Origin: Theropithecus gelada
Lineage: Eukaryota; Chordata; Mammalia; Primates; Cercopithecidae
Length of the DNA stretch: 64,000 nt
Assembly (NCBI RefSeq): GCF_003255815.1
Contig: NC_037672.1
Coordinates: forward strand, 105,361,726-105,425,725
Reading direction: 5' to 3'
Each line of letters begins with the position of its first letter. Within the stretch, counting starts at the first letter, position 1. The translations under genes and the position numbers were made by a program. Of this stretch, positions 9,001 through 20,099 are shown piece after piece. The notes beneath the pieces were generated by a model. It saw nothing but the letters and a program-made list of their open reading frames with translations. It ran no database searches and had not been told where the DNA came from.

Positions 9001-10418
9001 CATACAATAAGTACTTGATAAATGCTTATGGGTTAAATGGGTGAAAAGGACACTTAATTAAATGTATTGAATAGCAACAAGTTCCTAATAGTGAAACTGG
9101 AATACATGCCACAAAAATAAGGTAAATTCCTCCTTCAAATTTAATCAGAAGAAAAGTAAATGTAATATATTAAACCAGATGAGAGGAAGAGAGGGTTAAA
9201 AGAAAGACAAGATTAATTTATATGAACCTGCTAGAACAGGGCAAGGGCAGGAGAGAACGAAGACTATCACGTTGGGTGTGTCTGTGGGGCTGGGGTATTA
9301 TGTCAGGAAGTTCAGTAGAAAACATTGGATTTTGAGAGCCCAAAAAGAAATAAGAATTAAAAAAAGAAAAAAAGGTAGGCAATTACTTTCTTTTGAATCT
9401 TTAAGCATTCGATATTAATTACTGAATGCGAACTAAAAATTTAATTTAAGGGGGTGTTGTAAAGATATAACAAATGAGTTAATGGCATATGCAAGTGCTC
9501 TGGATTCTTTTCAGTAACACCATTAGTACAAATGCAAGGTGTTATTTCACACTGAATTTATAGATTGTATGTATGATATATACTTTAATGGTTACTATCT
9601 GAAAACATACAAGCTTAGGAGAGTTGAAGAGGCTGAGGAGAAGTCAAGAGTTCAGTCTATTATTACCCTCTTTCAGTCTCTTTATCATACCATATTAACT
9701 ACCAGGATGCTATAAAGATTATTGACATCTTATTTATTCATGTTTGAGATCATTGACTGGATACTTTCATATGGAAAATATAGCACTGTATAATTATTAC
9801 CTTCCCTTCATTATAGAAAATGTTTGGATAATCAAGCAGACTTTGTACATTTCTCGTTAGACAGTTCAGCTTGAGATAACTGCTGAAAAGTCAGGTCTGC
9901 GTAAAGTTAGCATGTTCTCCAGCAATATCACTCTTTTTTACATTTTTAATTAGAAAAAAAAATCTGTTTTAATTTGCAATTCAAGTACTTTTAAGAAGGG
10001 CAAGTTGGAGTAAGGTGATTTAATCATATGTAGTGCCCCAATAAACTGTGGAGAGGAGGATGTATGTGTACTTCTCATTGGAATAGAGCCAGGGGAAACC
10101 ACGGAGAGGCAGTTGATGGAGACATGTGTGGTCTAGAGGGCTAGCAGGCTGTCCAGATGTATCCTACAGGGAGTCACTTTCCTGGTGTGGGCACCAGTCT
10201 GTTAAGAGTTTGGCCTTTAGTTTGGTAGGCTTGACATTCAATTTTGCTAAAACACTAAGGTGGCTGGCCTTCTAGTGACTGACTTACAAGAATTATAGTC
10301 ACAGAACACTCTCGAAACTGGAATATAACTATTAAGCTTGTTAGTGAATTCCCTTCCTCTAGACTATTCTAGGCTGGTGACTGAAGGAGATTGGGAATGG
10401 GATGGTGAGCCCTCGTCT
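9001..10418. other. AT-rich DNA, no recognised feature
   Basis: Read on both strands, no repeat family or plausible exon was recognised. There are short A-runs near 9358 and 9955. Confidence 0.5.
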
Positions 10419-10739
10419 TTTTCTTTTTTTTCTTCTTTTCTTTTTTTCTTTTTTTTGAGACAGTCTTGCTCTGTTGCCCAGGATGGAGTGCAGTGGTGTG
10501 ATCTTGGCTCACTGCAACATCTGCCTCCTGGGTTCAAGTGATTCTCCCGCCTCAGCCTCCCTAGTAGCTGGGATTACAGGTGCCCACCACCATGCCTGGC
10601 TATTTATTTTTTTATTTTTAGTAGAGATGGGGTTTCACCATGTTGTCCAGGCTGGTCTTGAACTCCTGACCTCAGGTGATCCACCCTCCTCGGCCTCCCA
10701 AAGTGCTGGGATTACAGGCGTGAGCCACCACACCCAGCC
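10419..10739 (-). mobile_element. Alu: Alu (S-type), antisense
   Basis: A T-rich tail with C interruptions (10419-10455) leads into GAGACAGTCTTGCTCTGTTG. The element ends GAGCCACCACACCCAGCC at 10739. Confidence 0.95.
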
Positions 10740-11019
10740 TTAGGCCTCTTCTTTCTATTGAGGCCACTGAGAAGAGGCCTCAGTCTCCCTGGAGAAGTTT
10801 TTCAAACTACTTAAGTAACCTCTGTCTTCCCTTCCCTTCTCCCTCTTATCCAACCCCAGACAGTCTTATAATTTTGATAGCCCCTTCCAAAAAGATGGCA
10901 TCATCCCTGATGAACATTATAGCTAATATTTCTTTAGATAGTATGTAATTTGCCTCAACTACTTAGCAAAAAATTTCAGGATTATCACCTAAGCCTAAAA
11001 ATTTCTAAATTTTTTTCAA
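10740..11019. other. Unannotated DNA
   Basis: Pyrimidine-rich, then AT-rich. No feature recognised. Confidence 0.4.
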
Positions 11020-11155
11020 CATAAAAATCATCCCAGGCACTTACTTGAAATAGTGTCTGGAATCCCTCCCCTGAGGGTTCATTAAATCATGGGTGAACCC
11101 CACATGGTGATGATCCTTAGGAAACTTGCAAGTTCAGGCAATGCTGTGCTAGACC
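11020..11155 (+). mobile_element. MER5A-like hAT MITE remnant
   Basis: Segments such as AAATCATCCCAGGCACTTAC, a 'GGAATCCCTCCCCTGAGGGTT' region and 'CTTGCAAGTTCAGGCAATGCT' follow MER5A order with heavy divergence. Confidence 0.5.
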
Positions 11156-11761
11156 AATCCCCCTGGGAATCAAATCATTGTCAACGTACAGAACTCCTTT
11201 TCTTCGCTGCTGCTGAATTTTCCAAGGCGTGTGTTCCCACTACTCTCCAGAAAACTCTCTGCCTATATCTGCCAGGTCCTACGTGGCCCCAACACTTACC
11301 CCTTGATGATGGAAGTGAAGGTCATACAGTAAAAACAAAGCAAGGTTAACCAGTCAAGCACACCCACAGAATTCCACAGGTTAGACCAGCCTTACTTCTG
11401 GCTCAAGCATTAAGTTTCAACCAGATTCCCCCGAGTGATGGATATTTGTACTGTTTTCTCCAGCCCTATCAGTTTACTCCCTAACCACCCCTGCTCCATC
11501 CATAGCTGTATATTATCCCAGCAGGGCCCATGGCTTCCTCTCTTGATCAGCAGAGTGGCCCAAGCTCTACCCCTACTGGAATCTCTCTCACTCTTCCCCA
11601 AGAGCTGCTCAGTACTTTTTAACTGTTTTTCTCCTATTTCTGTAATATTCATCATGATTTGTCATTCATTATCACATATATCTAAGTGCAGGTTAATGGT
11701 CTTTGGGTCCTGCGGGAGGAAAAGGGGAAAGGTAGGGATCCTCATAGCAGTGCCAACCTAA
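11156..11761. other. Unannotated DNA, weak L2-like character
   Basis: Pyrimidine-rich text around 11200-11640 could be a worn L2 fragment on the plus strand, but I could not align it convincingly. The open frames here are short. Confidence 0.35.
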
Positions 11762-12215
11762 AAGGAAGAAGTTGAGGCAAAATTAATATAAGTGGAGAGT
11801 TTATTTGGGCCAAGCTTGAGGATTGCAACTCAGGAGCACAGATTCAAGTTGCCCTGAATATACACTGCAATTAGCAGCAGTTACAAGTGGATTTTTAAAG
11901 GCAGAAAAGGGGACTCATACAGAGTTGTTTGTCAGAAATTCTCATTGGCTTATTGTTACAGAAATAACAGTGATTAGTGATTGGCTAAACATTGTTAAGC
12001 TATAGGGTGTGAGTTACAGTGTACAGCATGGCATTATTAGGCTAATTTATAGCTACTTGTGGCAATAGCAAGAAGTTTCAAGACATGAATACATAGCTCA
12101 AAGCGGGGAGTGGGACATCACAGTGGTTTCACTTTAAGGTCTTTCTGCACCTGATAATTAAAAGAACTTGCATTCTCAGATAAAAGTTCTTTTCTCCCTG
12201 TGGAATCTAAAACAA
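11762..12215. repeat. Probable old interspersed repeat, family not assigned
   Basis: A 450-bp block beginning near AGAAGTTGAGGCAAAATTAA and including TTTATTTGGGCCAAGCTTGA and GTTACAGTGTACAGCATGG has the feel of an LTR or solo repeat. It ends where the Alu at 12225 begins. I cannot name the family, and the call rests on text familiarity. Confidence 0.4.
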
Positions 12216-12224
12216 AATCAAACT

Positions 12225-12504
12225 GGCTGGGCGTGGTGGCTCATGCCTGTAATCCAGCACTTTGCAAGGCCAAGGCAGGTGGATCACTTGAGGTCAGGAG
12301 TTTGAGACCAGCCTGGCCAACATGGTGAAACCCCATCTCCACTAATAATATAAAGTTAGCCAGGTGTGGTGGTGCTCCTGTAATCCCAGCTACTTGGGAG
12401 GCTGAAACACAAGAATCGTCTGAACCTGGGAGGCAGGGGTTGCAGTGAGCAGAGATTGTGCCACTGCACTCCAGCCTGGACAACAGAGTGAGACTCTGTC
12501 TCAA

Positions 12505-12543
<39 letters not shown>
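12225..12543 (+). mobile_element. Alu: Alu (S/J-type), sense, with (TAAA)n tail
   Basis: From GGCTGGGCGTGGTGGCTCAT to GAGACTCTGTCTC, then about ten TAAA units (12503-12543) as a microsatellite grown from the A-tail. TCAAACT on both sides may be the target duplication. Confidence 0.95.
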
Positions 12544-12545
12544 GT

Positions 12546-12785
12546 CAAACTCGTAGAAACAGAGTAGCATGGTGGTTGCTGGGGACTGGGGGAGGAGGAA
12601 GTGGGGAGATGTTGATCAAAGTGTACACACTTTTAGTTGTAAGATGAGCAAGTTCTGGGGACCTAATGTACAACATGAGTGGTGTCAAATGTGTTGTGAT
12701 CATCATTACACAATATATACATATATCAAATCACGTTGTATACTTTGAATATCTTCACTTGTCAATTAAATATTTTTTAAAAATT
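12546..12785 (+). mobile_element. L1: Old L1M 3' UTR fragment
   Basis: GCATGGTGGTTGCTGGGGAC, GGAGATGTTGATCAAAG and GAGCAAGTTCTGGGGAC match the 3' UTR of mammalian-wide L1M elements, ending in an A/T-rich tail. This is the only sense-strand L1 piece that I recognised. Confidence 0.6.
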
Positions 12786-13270
12786 ATAAATCTCACCACC
12801 TGACCTCTTATGTTTCCAAATTCTTCCATCTGTTACCCCTGGTCCATATGTTTTGCAATATCTTTGGAAACTCTAGGCCACTGATCCTTTCACTTTTCCC
12901 TTATTCATTAACCTCCTCCTCTATTTGCTTGTCTCCCTGACCATCTTTTATTTCCTAGTCCATTGTTTTATTGATGCCATCCTACACTTTTTCTTTTTTG
13001 GTCTATCGATTCCATCTACCAGCCCCATTCTCTGTGCTCATGCCCAGGTGGCTGAGTCCTACTAGAGAAAGCCACTTTTAGTTAATACCAAGATTATGCC
13101 TGATTATACAAGAGTATAGTAATCTATAGTGCTGACTTCGATTCAGCCTTTGGTGCCATCTGTCAATTTTACAAAGTTCTTGTTCTGACTTTCCAGAATG
13201 GTTACTTCAAGTTGTTTCCATTGTTTTCAAAACTTTCCATGTGTTCTACTTCCTTATTCTCAGTTGATGA
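12786..13270. other. Unannotated DNA
   Basis: Pyrimidine-rich, then mixed. No repeat or gene was recognised with confidence. Confidence 0.4.
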
Positions 13271-13870
13271 TGTCACCTTGTGGTCAGCAGAATGGGCCCA
13301 CAAAATTGAGCACACCCTAATCTGTGGAACCTGTGATTGTATTATATTACATGGCAAAAGTGACTTTGAAGATGTAATTAGGATTGTAGACTTTAACACA
13401 GTGATAGTATACTGGATTATCCAGGTGGGCCCAATTTAATCACATGAGCCCTTAAAAGTGGAGAACGTTCACCAGCTCAGGCAGGAAGGTGCAGCTGAAG
13501 GAGAAGGCAGAAACATTCCATGTGTGAGAGCATTCCACACACTGTCACTGATCTGGAACAGATGCCTCTAGGAGCTAAAAGTGGTCCCCAGTTGAGAGCC
13601 AGCAAGATATTAGAAACCTTCGTCTTGCAACTGGAAGCAACTAGATTCTGCTAACAAGTTGAATGAGTTTGGAAACTTGCCAGAGTCTCCTAATGAGAGC
13701 CCAGCTGGCCGACAGCTTGATGTCAGCCTCGTGAAATTCAGAAATGAGAAACGCGCAGAGTAGTCTATAGAACTTCTGACTTGCAGAACTGTGAGATAAT
13801 ACATTGGTGTTGGTTTAGGCTGGTAAACTTGTAATTCATTTGGTATAGCAGCTATTGAAAACTGACCCAT
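13271..13870 (+). mobile_element. MaLR-type LTR (MLT1-like), old
   Basis: Landmarks in order: GGAACCTGTGATTGTATTAT, ACATGGCAAAAGTGACTTTG, CTGGATTATCCAGGTGGGCC, a purine-rich middle, and CTTGCAGAACTGTGAGATAA followed by an A/T-rich end with TATAGCAGC. This order matches mammalian MaLR LTRs. The subfamily is uncertain. Confidence 0.6.
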
Positions 13871-13911
13871 GTCTCCTAACAGAAAAATTGAAGCATCAAA
13901 AGGAACTTTTT

Positions 13912-14203
13912 ATTTTTTTTGAGACAGGGTCTGGTTCTGTCACCCAGTCTGGAGTATAGCGGCACAGTCTTGACTCTCTACAACCTCCATCTCCCCGACT
14001 CCAGCCATCCTCCCACCTCAGCCTCCCAAGCATCTGGGACTATAGGCATTCGTTCCATGCCTGGCTCATTCTTGTGTTTTGTGTAGACATGGGCTTTCAC
14101 CACGTTGCCTGGACTGGTCTTGAATTCCTGGCCTCAAGCGTCCGCCCACCTTGGTCTCCCAAAGTGCTGGGATTACAGGTGTGAGCCACCATACCGCCAC
14201 CTG
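13912..14203 (-). mobile_element. Alu: Alu (J-type), antisense, with imperfect target duplication
   Basis: Diverged antisense Alu from GAGACAGGGTCTGGTTCTGT to GAGCCACCATACCGCC. AAAAGGAACTTTTT at 13898-13911 and AAAAGAACTTTTT at 14204-14216 flank it. Confidence 0.92.
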
Positions 14204-14575
14204 AAAAGAACTTTTTCAACGTTGTACAAGCAGCCTATGAACACAGCTGCACCACTCCCATGTTTTTCTTTTCCCTTCCTCCCCCTTGTTGTTTTGGAGG
14301 AGTTGTTCCCTCTCATCTTTCAGGCTATTACTTCCATCTGTGTTCAGATGCTATTTCCTCCCGACTTCTCAGGAACCTCAACTCCTCACTAACCTCCCCA
14401 TTACCTCTTTCCTTATCTCCTTTACAGATTCCTTCCCATCAATGGTCCATGAATCTTAGAACATTTTCATCAGTCTAGAGAAAACCCTGTACCCATTAGT
14501 AGTCACTCTTCATTTCCCACCAACCCAAATTATATTTTAACACACTTATTCTGGGAATGCTTTAGCACCCCTTTT
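14204..14575. other. Pyrimidine-rich stretch, no recognised feature
   Basis: CT-rich plus strand between two old Alus, with only short chance open frames. It could be a worn L2 piece. Confidence 0.35.
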
Positions 14576-14841
14576 GTTTATTCATTTATGAGACAGCGTT
14601 TTGCACTGCTGCCCAGGCTAGAGTGCAATGGCACTATTGCAGCTCACTGCAGCCTCGATCTCCTGGGCTCAAGCGATCTTCCCACCTCAGCCTCCTAAGT
14701 AGCTAAGACAACAGGTGTGTGTCACTATACCTGGCTATTTTTTTTCAACTGTAGAGATGGGAAGGGCTAGACTCAAGCAATCCTCCCACCTCAGCCTCTC
14801 AAGGAGTTGGGATTACAGGTGTGAGCCACTGTGCCAGGTGT
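14576..14841 (-). mobile_element. Alu: Alu (J-type), antisense, internally deleted
   Basis: GAGACAGCGTTTTGCACTGC through AGCCTCGATCTCCTGGGCTC to GAGCCACTGTGCC. The right arm is shortened after GTAGAGATGGGAAGGGCTAG. GCACCC plus T-run at both ends suggests the target duplication. Confidence 0.9.
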
Positions 14842-14929
14842 GCACCCTTTACTGACCAGCTCTCCAGGAAGCCAACTCACAGGTTCTCTGCTGAACCAGC
14901 TCTTCCTCACCCCACTCAATCAGGATTCC

Positions 14930-15565
14930 CCACGTCCATAGCATAAGCAAACTCCCTCTGGTTAAGGTCAACAAAGACCTCAATGTCACCAAACCCAATG
15001 GACATTTTCTAGTCTATTTTACTTGCGGTCTCAGGAACATTTGATATAAATGGCATCTCATCTTTCTTAAAAAGAGGCTTTTCCTTGGCTTCCTTGTCAC
15101 CACATTCTCCTGGTTTTCTTCTCTTTCTGGACATGTATTTGTAGCCTCATCTGCTGTGTTTTCCTACTTTACCTAAACTATAATGTTGAGTTTTTCCCTT
15201 GGACCTCTTCTCACTCTCTAATCTTTCCAGACCATCTCAGTTGATTTTCCGTGGCTTCCCTTATTATTACATGCTGGCTATTCTCAAATTTGTATCTCCA
15301 GTTTATGCCTCTTTTCTGAGTTCCAGACCAGTATCATCAGCTGCTCACTTTTCATCTCCTTTTATACATCTCACAACTCAAACCCATCAAGTCTGAAACT
15401 CATAATTTGCCCTCCAAAAGCTGCTGCTGTCTCAGCACTGCCTGTCTTGGTAAAGGGCACCACCATCCACCAAAGAGCTCAAACCAAAAAAAAATATAGA
15501 AGTCATCTTTGGCTTCATCCTTATATCCCAACTGATCTACAAATCCTGCAATAAACATCCTCATG
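14930..15565 (+). mobile_element. L2 LINE, internal reverse-transcriptase region, sense
   Basis: Diverged L2 coding text is recognisable: GGTCAACAAAGACCTCAATG, CCAAACCCAATGGACATTTT, CCTTGGACCTCTTCTCACTC, TTTGTATCTCCAGTTTATGC and GGGCACCACCATCCACCAAA. These correspond to successive parts of the CR1/L2 reverse transcriptase and downstream region. Stops and frameshifts are frequent, so no protein remains. Confidence 0.72.
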
Positions 15566-15637
15566 CAAAATTTAAAAAAGAAAAACCTTTCAATTCCCGA
15601 GACATATGTTTGTTTAGAAGGTAACATGGTGATTCTT

Positions 15638-15950
15638 TTCATTTTTCTTTTTCTTTTTTATTTTATTTTGAGACAGAGTCTTACTGTTGCCTAGGCTGGA
15701 GTACAGTGAAAGGATCTTAGCTGACTGCAAACTCCCCCTCCCAGGTTCCAGCGATTCTCATGCCTCAGCTTCCCGAGTAGCTGGGATTACAGGCATGTGC
15801 TACCATGCCTGGCTAATTTTTTGTATTTTTAGTCTAGACGGGGTTTCACTATGTTGACCAGGTTGGTCTTGAACTCCTGGCCTGACGTGATCTGCCTGCC
15901 TCGGTCTCCCAAAGTGCTGGGATTACAGCCATGAGCCACTGCACCCAGAC
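15638..15950 (-). mobile_element. Alu: Alu, antisense, with target duplication
   Basis: T-rich tail, GAGACAGAGTCTTACTGTTG, ending GAGCCACTGCACCCAGAC. CATGG(T/A)GATTCTT is repeated at 15625-15637 and 15951-15963. Confidence 0.94.
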
Positions 15951-15963
15951 CATGGAGATTCTT

Positions 15964-17132
15964 AGATAAACAGCCATGGGCACAAAGTGGGAATTCAATA
16001 CAAATTTGTGGGTTGAGCAAATGACTTTAGATATGTTCAGATTCGAGATATTATAAGAGGAGATAAGTACTATAGATATACATGTTTTCCTAAATCAGTA
16101 TGTTTTATCAAATCAAAGAAATATCTGTAAAACTTGATTCACACTGCCTTAGAGAAAACAATTGACAAGAACACACTTATCTATCATCCATTTCTCTCCC
16201 TTGAAACACTCAGTGCCATTATTTTTGAAAGGTGATGAATTGTAAATTTTGTCAGTTTTCATACATGGTAAGAACAACAGGTGCAGTTAAAAAACAAAAA
16301 AAAAATCATCTTTCTGTGAAAAGGATGTTACTATTTTTTAAAACACAGAAATTAAGATGAGTAATTTGCTTTCTCATATGTTGATGATGAATAGATTGAA
16401 AAAATCTTCATATCATCCATTATCAATTATATTATTTAATATATGTAGTTGAGGATATTTAAGTGGTATAATAAAATGACCTAATTATTTATTTCACAAT
16501 ATTTAAACTGAGGCACAATAGTAACCACTAATTCAAAACTACTCATTCAACAGCCTTCCACACAGAGGCTTATGAGGGAACTGCAGGGTTTATATCAGGC
16601 AACAGTGCAGACAGAACTGCAGGCTTTGTTTGGAGCTTTTTGACTTTATCCATGTACACAGGCCAAAAAGCCCACAATATCATTTGAGATCTTGACATAT
16701 CCCATAATGTCCAAATATTTGGATCATGAAGTAGGGAGTAGGTGGGATATTCACCCAAACTTACTTATAGATGGCTATACATTTGAATCTAGTCATTCAG
16801 TGTTACCAATGGATAGGACACCCACGCTTCTGAATTAGCTCTGTGATTGTCTATAAAAACTGCTGATTTGAATTTTGACTGCATCCTAGCAAACCAATCC
16901 ATTTGCTATTGCCTTCTGGGCAAAATGCCTGGGCTTTGTAAATTTGAAAATGAGCTCCTTATTGAGGAGAAAAAATAAACCCCAGGACAATAACTTTCGA
17001 TTGGTGGTCTCCTCTGGATTCTAACCTTTAAAAGTAGCTTTAAAAGAGTCCATTTTCCACAACAATGATGTTGAGCCCTTGGTTAATTTTAGGAGCATTT
17101 TTCATTTGGGGGAAACTTCTGCATTGTGACAT
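15964..17132. other. AT-rich DNA, no recognised feature
   Basis: Both strands read without a recognised repeat or exon. A 62-residue minus frame at 16570-16758 has no family resemblance. Confidence 0.5.
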
Positions 17133-18545
17133 CTTTTTTTTTTTTTTTTTAATTTCGGGGGAACTGGGCGCAGTGGCTTACACCTGTAATCCCAATATTT
17201 TGGGAGGCCGAGGCGGGTGGATCATGAGGTCAGGCATTCGAGACCAGCCTGACTAACATGGTGAAACCCCGTTTCTGCTAAAAATATGAAAATTAGCTGG
17301 GCGTGGTGGCGCTCACCTGTAATCCCAGCTACTCAGGAGGCTGAGGCAGGAGAATTGCTTGAACCCAGGAGGTGGAGGTTGCAGTGGACTGAGATCACGC
17401 CACTGCACTCCAGCCTGGGTGACAGGTCAACACTCCATCTCAAAAAAAATTTTTTTTAATTTAATTTTTGTAGGTGCATAATAGGTATATATATATTTAT
17501 GGGATACACACAATATTTTTATATAGGCATATAATGTATAATAATCACATCAGGGTAAATGGGGTATCTACCATCTCAAGCATTTATCCTTTCTTTATGT
17601 CACAAACCAATTACATTCTTAGTTATTTTAAAATGCACAATTATTGTTGCCTGTAGTTGCCGTTTTGCTATCAAATACTAGGTCTTATTCACTCTATCTA
17701 ACTATATATATATATTTTTACCCATTAACCATCCCCTCTATGCTTCCCAGCCTCTGGTAACCATCATTCTACTCTCTATCTCCATGAGTTCAATTGTTTT
17801 AAATGTTAGCTCCCACGAATAAGTGACATGTGAAATTTGTCTTTCTGTGCCTGGCTTATTTCACTTAACATAATGACCTCCGGTTCCATCTATGTTGTTG
17901 CAAATGCCAGGATCCCATTCTTTGTTATGGCTGAATAGTACTCCATGGGTATATGTAACAGTTTCTTTTTCCATTCATCTGTTGATGGACACTTAGGTTG
18001 CTTCCAAATCTTGGCCATTGTGAATAGTGCTGCAATAAACATAGGAGTGCAGGTATCTCTGATATACTGATTTCCCTTTTTGGGTGTATATACCTAGCAG
18101 TGAGATTGCTGGGTCATACGGTATCTCTATTTTTAGTTTTATGAGGAACTTCCATACTGTTCTCCATAGTGGTTATACTAATTTACATTCCCACAAACAC
18201 GAGGTTCCCTTTTTTTTTCCCACAACCTCGCCAGCATTTGTTATTGCCTGAGCACCTTTTCATATACCTGTTTGTTATTTGTATGTCTTCTTTTGAGAAA
18301 TGTCTATTCAGATCTTTTGCCCATTTATTACTCAGGCTATTAGTTGTTTTTTTTGTTTTGTTTTGTTTTTCCTATAGAGTTATTGGAGCTCCTCATATAT
18401 TCTGGTTATTAATCCCCTGTCAGATAGATAGTTCCCATTCTGTGGGTTGTCTCTTCACTTTGTTGTTTCCTTTGCTGTGCAGAAGCTTTTTAGCTTAATA
18501 TGATCCCATTTGTCCATTCTTTTCTTTGGTTGCCTGTACGGTGAC
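17133..18545 (-). mobile_element. L1: L1 3' end (ORF2 tail and 3' UTR), antisense, split by an Alu
   Basis: The T-run at 17133-17150 is the L1 poly-A tail in reverse. After the Alu, GTAGGTGCATAATAGGTATA starts the 3' UTR. ORF2-end text follows: ATGGCTGAATAGTACTCCAT, CTGTTGATGGACACTTAGGT, AATAGTGCTGCAATAAACAT, GGTCATACGGTATCTCTATT. It fades near 18545. Divergence indicates an older primate or mammalian L1. Confidence 0.9.
17156..17449 (+). mobile_element. Alu: Alu (S-type), sense, inserted in the L1 poly-T end
   Basis: ACTGGGCGCAGTGGCTTACA through CTCCATCTC and an A-tail. TTTTTTTTAATTT is duplicated at 17143-17155 and 17450-17462, showing that the Alu entered the L1 tail region. Confidence 0.95.
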
Positions 18546-19179
18546 AACATCTTAAAGTTGTGAGTTTGGGGACTGCCTGCCTTGCATATTCTTTTCTGTT
18601 ACCATCATCTTTAATAGCCACAGACAAATGATTGTTGACCCACATGATATCTGCACTAGAAACCCAAAGATTCCCGTCATTATTTTTGTTGATTATATGG
18701 AAGCACCCATAAACCAGTGCAAATTCTAAACATAATTACCTTGTCCAGAAGCAGACATTAATGTAAAACATTTATGTCAATAAAGATTTAGCCAAATTCC
18801 CCAGATTGGTCATTCCTAGTGAGAGTCCTTGAGACTGCCATCGTTTACTTTGAAAACTGCCCAGCAGGTGTATGAATAGCAACTCCAGGACAATGTAGAA
18901 CCGTTACCATTTTAAATATAGCAATCCCCCTTTTAAAAAAACTACTGAGGCCTTCGAAGAAACCACCCACGGCTGCCTTGGGCCCCAAAAGCTACGGAAA
19001 AGCGCAGTATTCAGTTAAGCAAATAACTACTTCCACTGTTTATTTTGGTCACGGTTCCTTAAGTGAGAAGTAAATCAACTAACAGACAAATGACACGATG
19101 GTTAGGCACGAAAGGGACAGTGCTGCCAGCCTCATTAGCTTGGAGCACCCTTCCAGCTCACACCATACGGACTGATGAC
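18546..19179. other. Non-repeat DNA upstream of the CpG island
   Basis: No recognised repeat, unlike almost all neighbouring sequence. It may hold distal promoter or enhancer sites, but I see no specific motif that I can defend. Confidence 0.5.
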
Positions 19180-19499
19180 TAACCTTGCCAGGCAGCGCTG
19201 GAGGTTTGGAAACCCACCTCTTTGACTTAGGCCCGGTCAACACCGGTCAATCCTCTGAATCAACGCTGGCGCTCCCAAGCCCACTCACACCGAAGCAGTT
19301 TCCGAAACAGGCGGGGTGCGGGGGTGGGGGATCCCGTTCCAGCCCCACCCCTGAAAGTTGCTGGGAGTGGCACCCAAAGAACTTTCCCAGATTGATCTCT
19401 GTTGCCGCTCGGGGAGGTCAGTTCCAGGCCCTCAGCCTTTCGGCCGGGAGCCAAACTGCCCTGCCTGCCAAGCCCCTCCTTCTCTGCACCTTAAACAGC

Positions 19500-19619
19500 C
19501 GCGAGGGGAGAGTCGGCTGGGATTTTCTTCTTAAGAAGTCGCGCAGGTTTTTCGAGCTCCACTCTGCGCCTGGAGAGCCACGGCAGCAGGAACAGGCACT
19601 GCTGCCACCGGGCCGACGG
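19500..19619 (+). other. Candidate first exon A (5' boundary unknown), donor after 19619
   Basis: The sequence GGGCCGACGG is followed by GTGAGTCACT, a consensus 5' splice site with GT at 19620-19621. Placed in the upstream half of the CpG island, it would end an alternative first exon. The exon start cannot be read from sequence, so 19500 is nominal. No coding frame is evident. The gene is not recognised. Confidence 0.45.
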
Positions 19620-19689
19620 GTGAGTCACTGTTTGGAAATGGAGTGGGCGGGCGAGGGTGTGAGAGAATGAATGATGTCAGGAGCGCGCT

Positions 19690-20099
19690 GGGCGCAGGGT
19701 GCAGGGAGCTGGCCGCGCGCGGCAGGCGGGGAGAGCGGGCGCGGGGCCGCGGTCAACACTGAGCGCCGCGCCGTGGGCTGAGTGGGGCGGGGAGACCCAG
19801 CCCTCGGCGTGCACGGAGCCGCCTTCGGCCGCTCGGAGCCTGGCCGGTGCTGCAGCGCCGCCGAGTGCGGCCTCGGGGGCGGCGGCCGCGGGAGGGACCT
19901 GGAGAGCTGCTTCCCCTAGACAGGCCGCGGCGTGGGAGGGCGAGACCCCGAGCAAACTTTCTAGCGGCTTCGGCCCGGGGGTGGTGACGCCCGGACCTGG
20001 CCGCGGCGGCTGCGGCAGCGGGCTCCATCCCGTGGCAGATCCCCTTCCCGGGAGCAAGTGCCTTCAGCTGGGAGTGTCTGGAGCCCCGGCTACCAGCGG
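19690..20099 (+). other. Candidate non-coding first exon B (5' boundary unknown), donor after 20099
   Basis: GGCTACCAGCGG is followed by GTAAGGAGCG, a good 5' splice site with GT at 20100-20101. No ATG occurs on the plus strand from 19681 to 20099, so an exon here would be pure 5' UTR, with the start codon in a later exon beyond a long first intron. The start is nominal. Alternatively a minus-strand gene could begin here, since an ATG followed by an alanine-rich frame lies at 20027 on the minus strand, but no matching minus donor was found in the island. Confidence 0.5.

Noticed and set aside
12503..12543. TAAA array as a possible regular repeat array
   Set aside because: It is the expanded A-tail of an Alu. 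There are no spacers, so it is not a CRISPR-like array.
19185..19670. 161-codon frame in the CpG island
   Set aside because: It begins at a non-ATG codon (TTG), crosses the predicted donor at 19620, and GC-rich DNA gives long chance frames.
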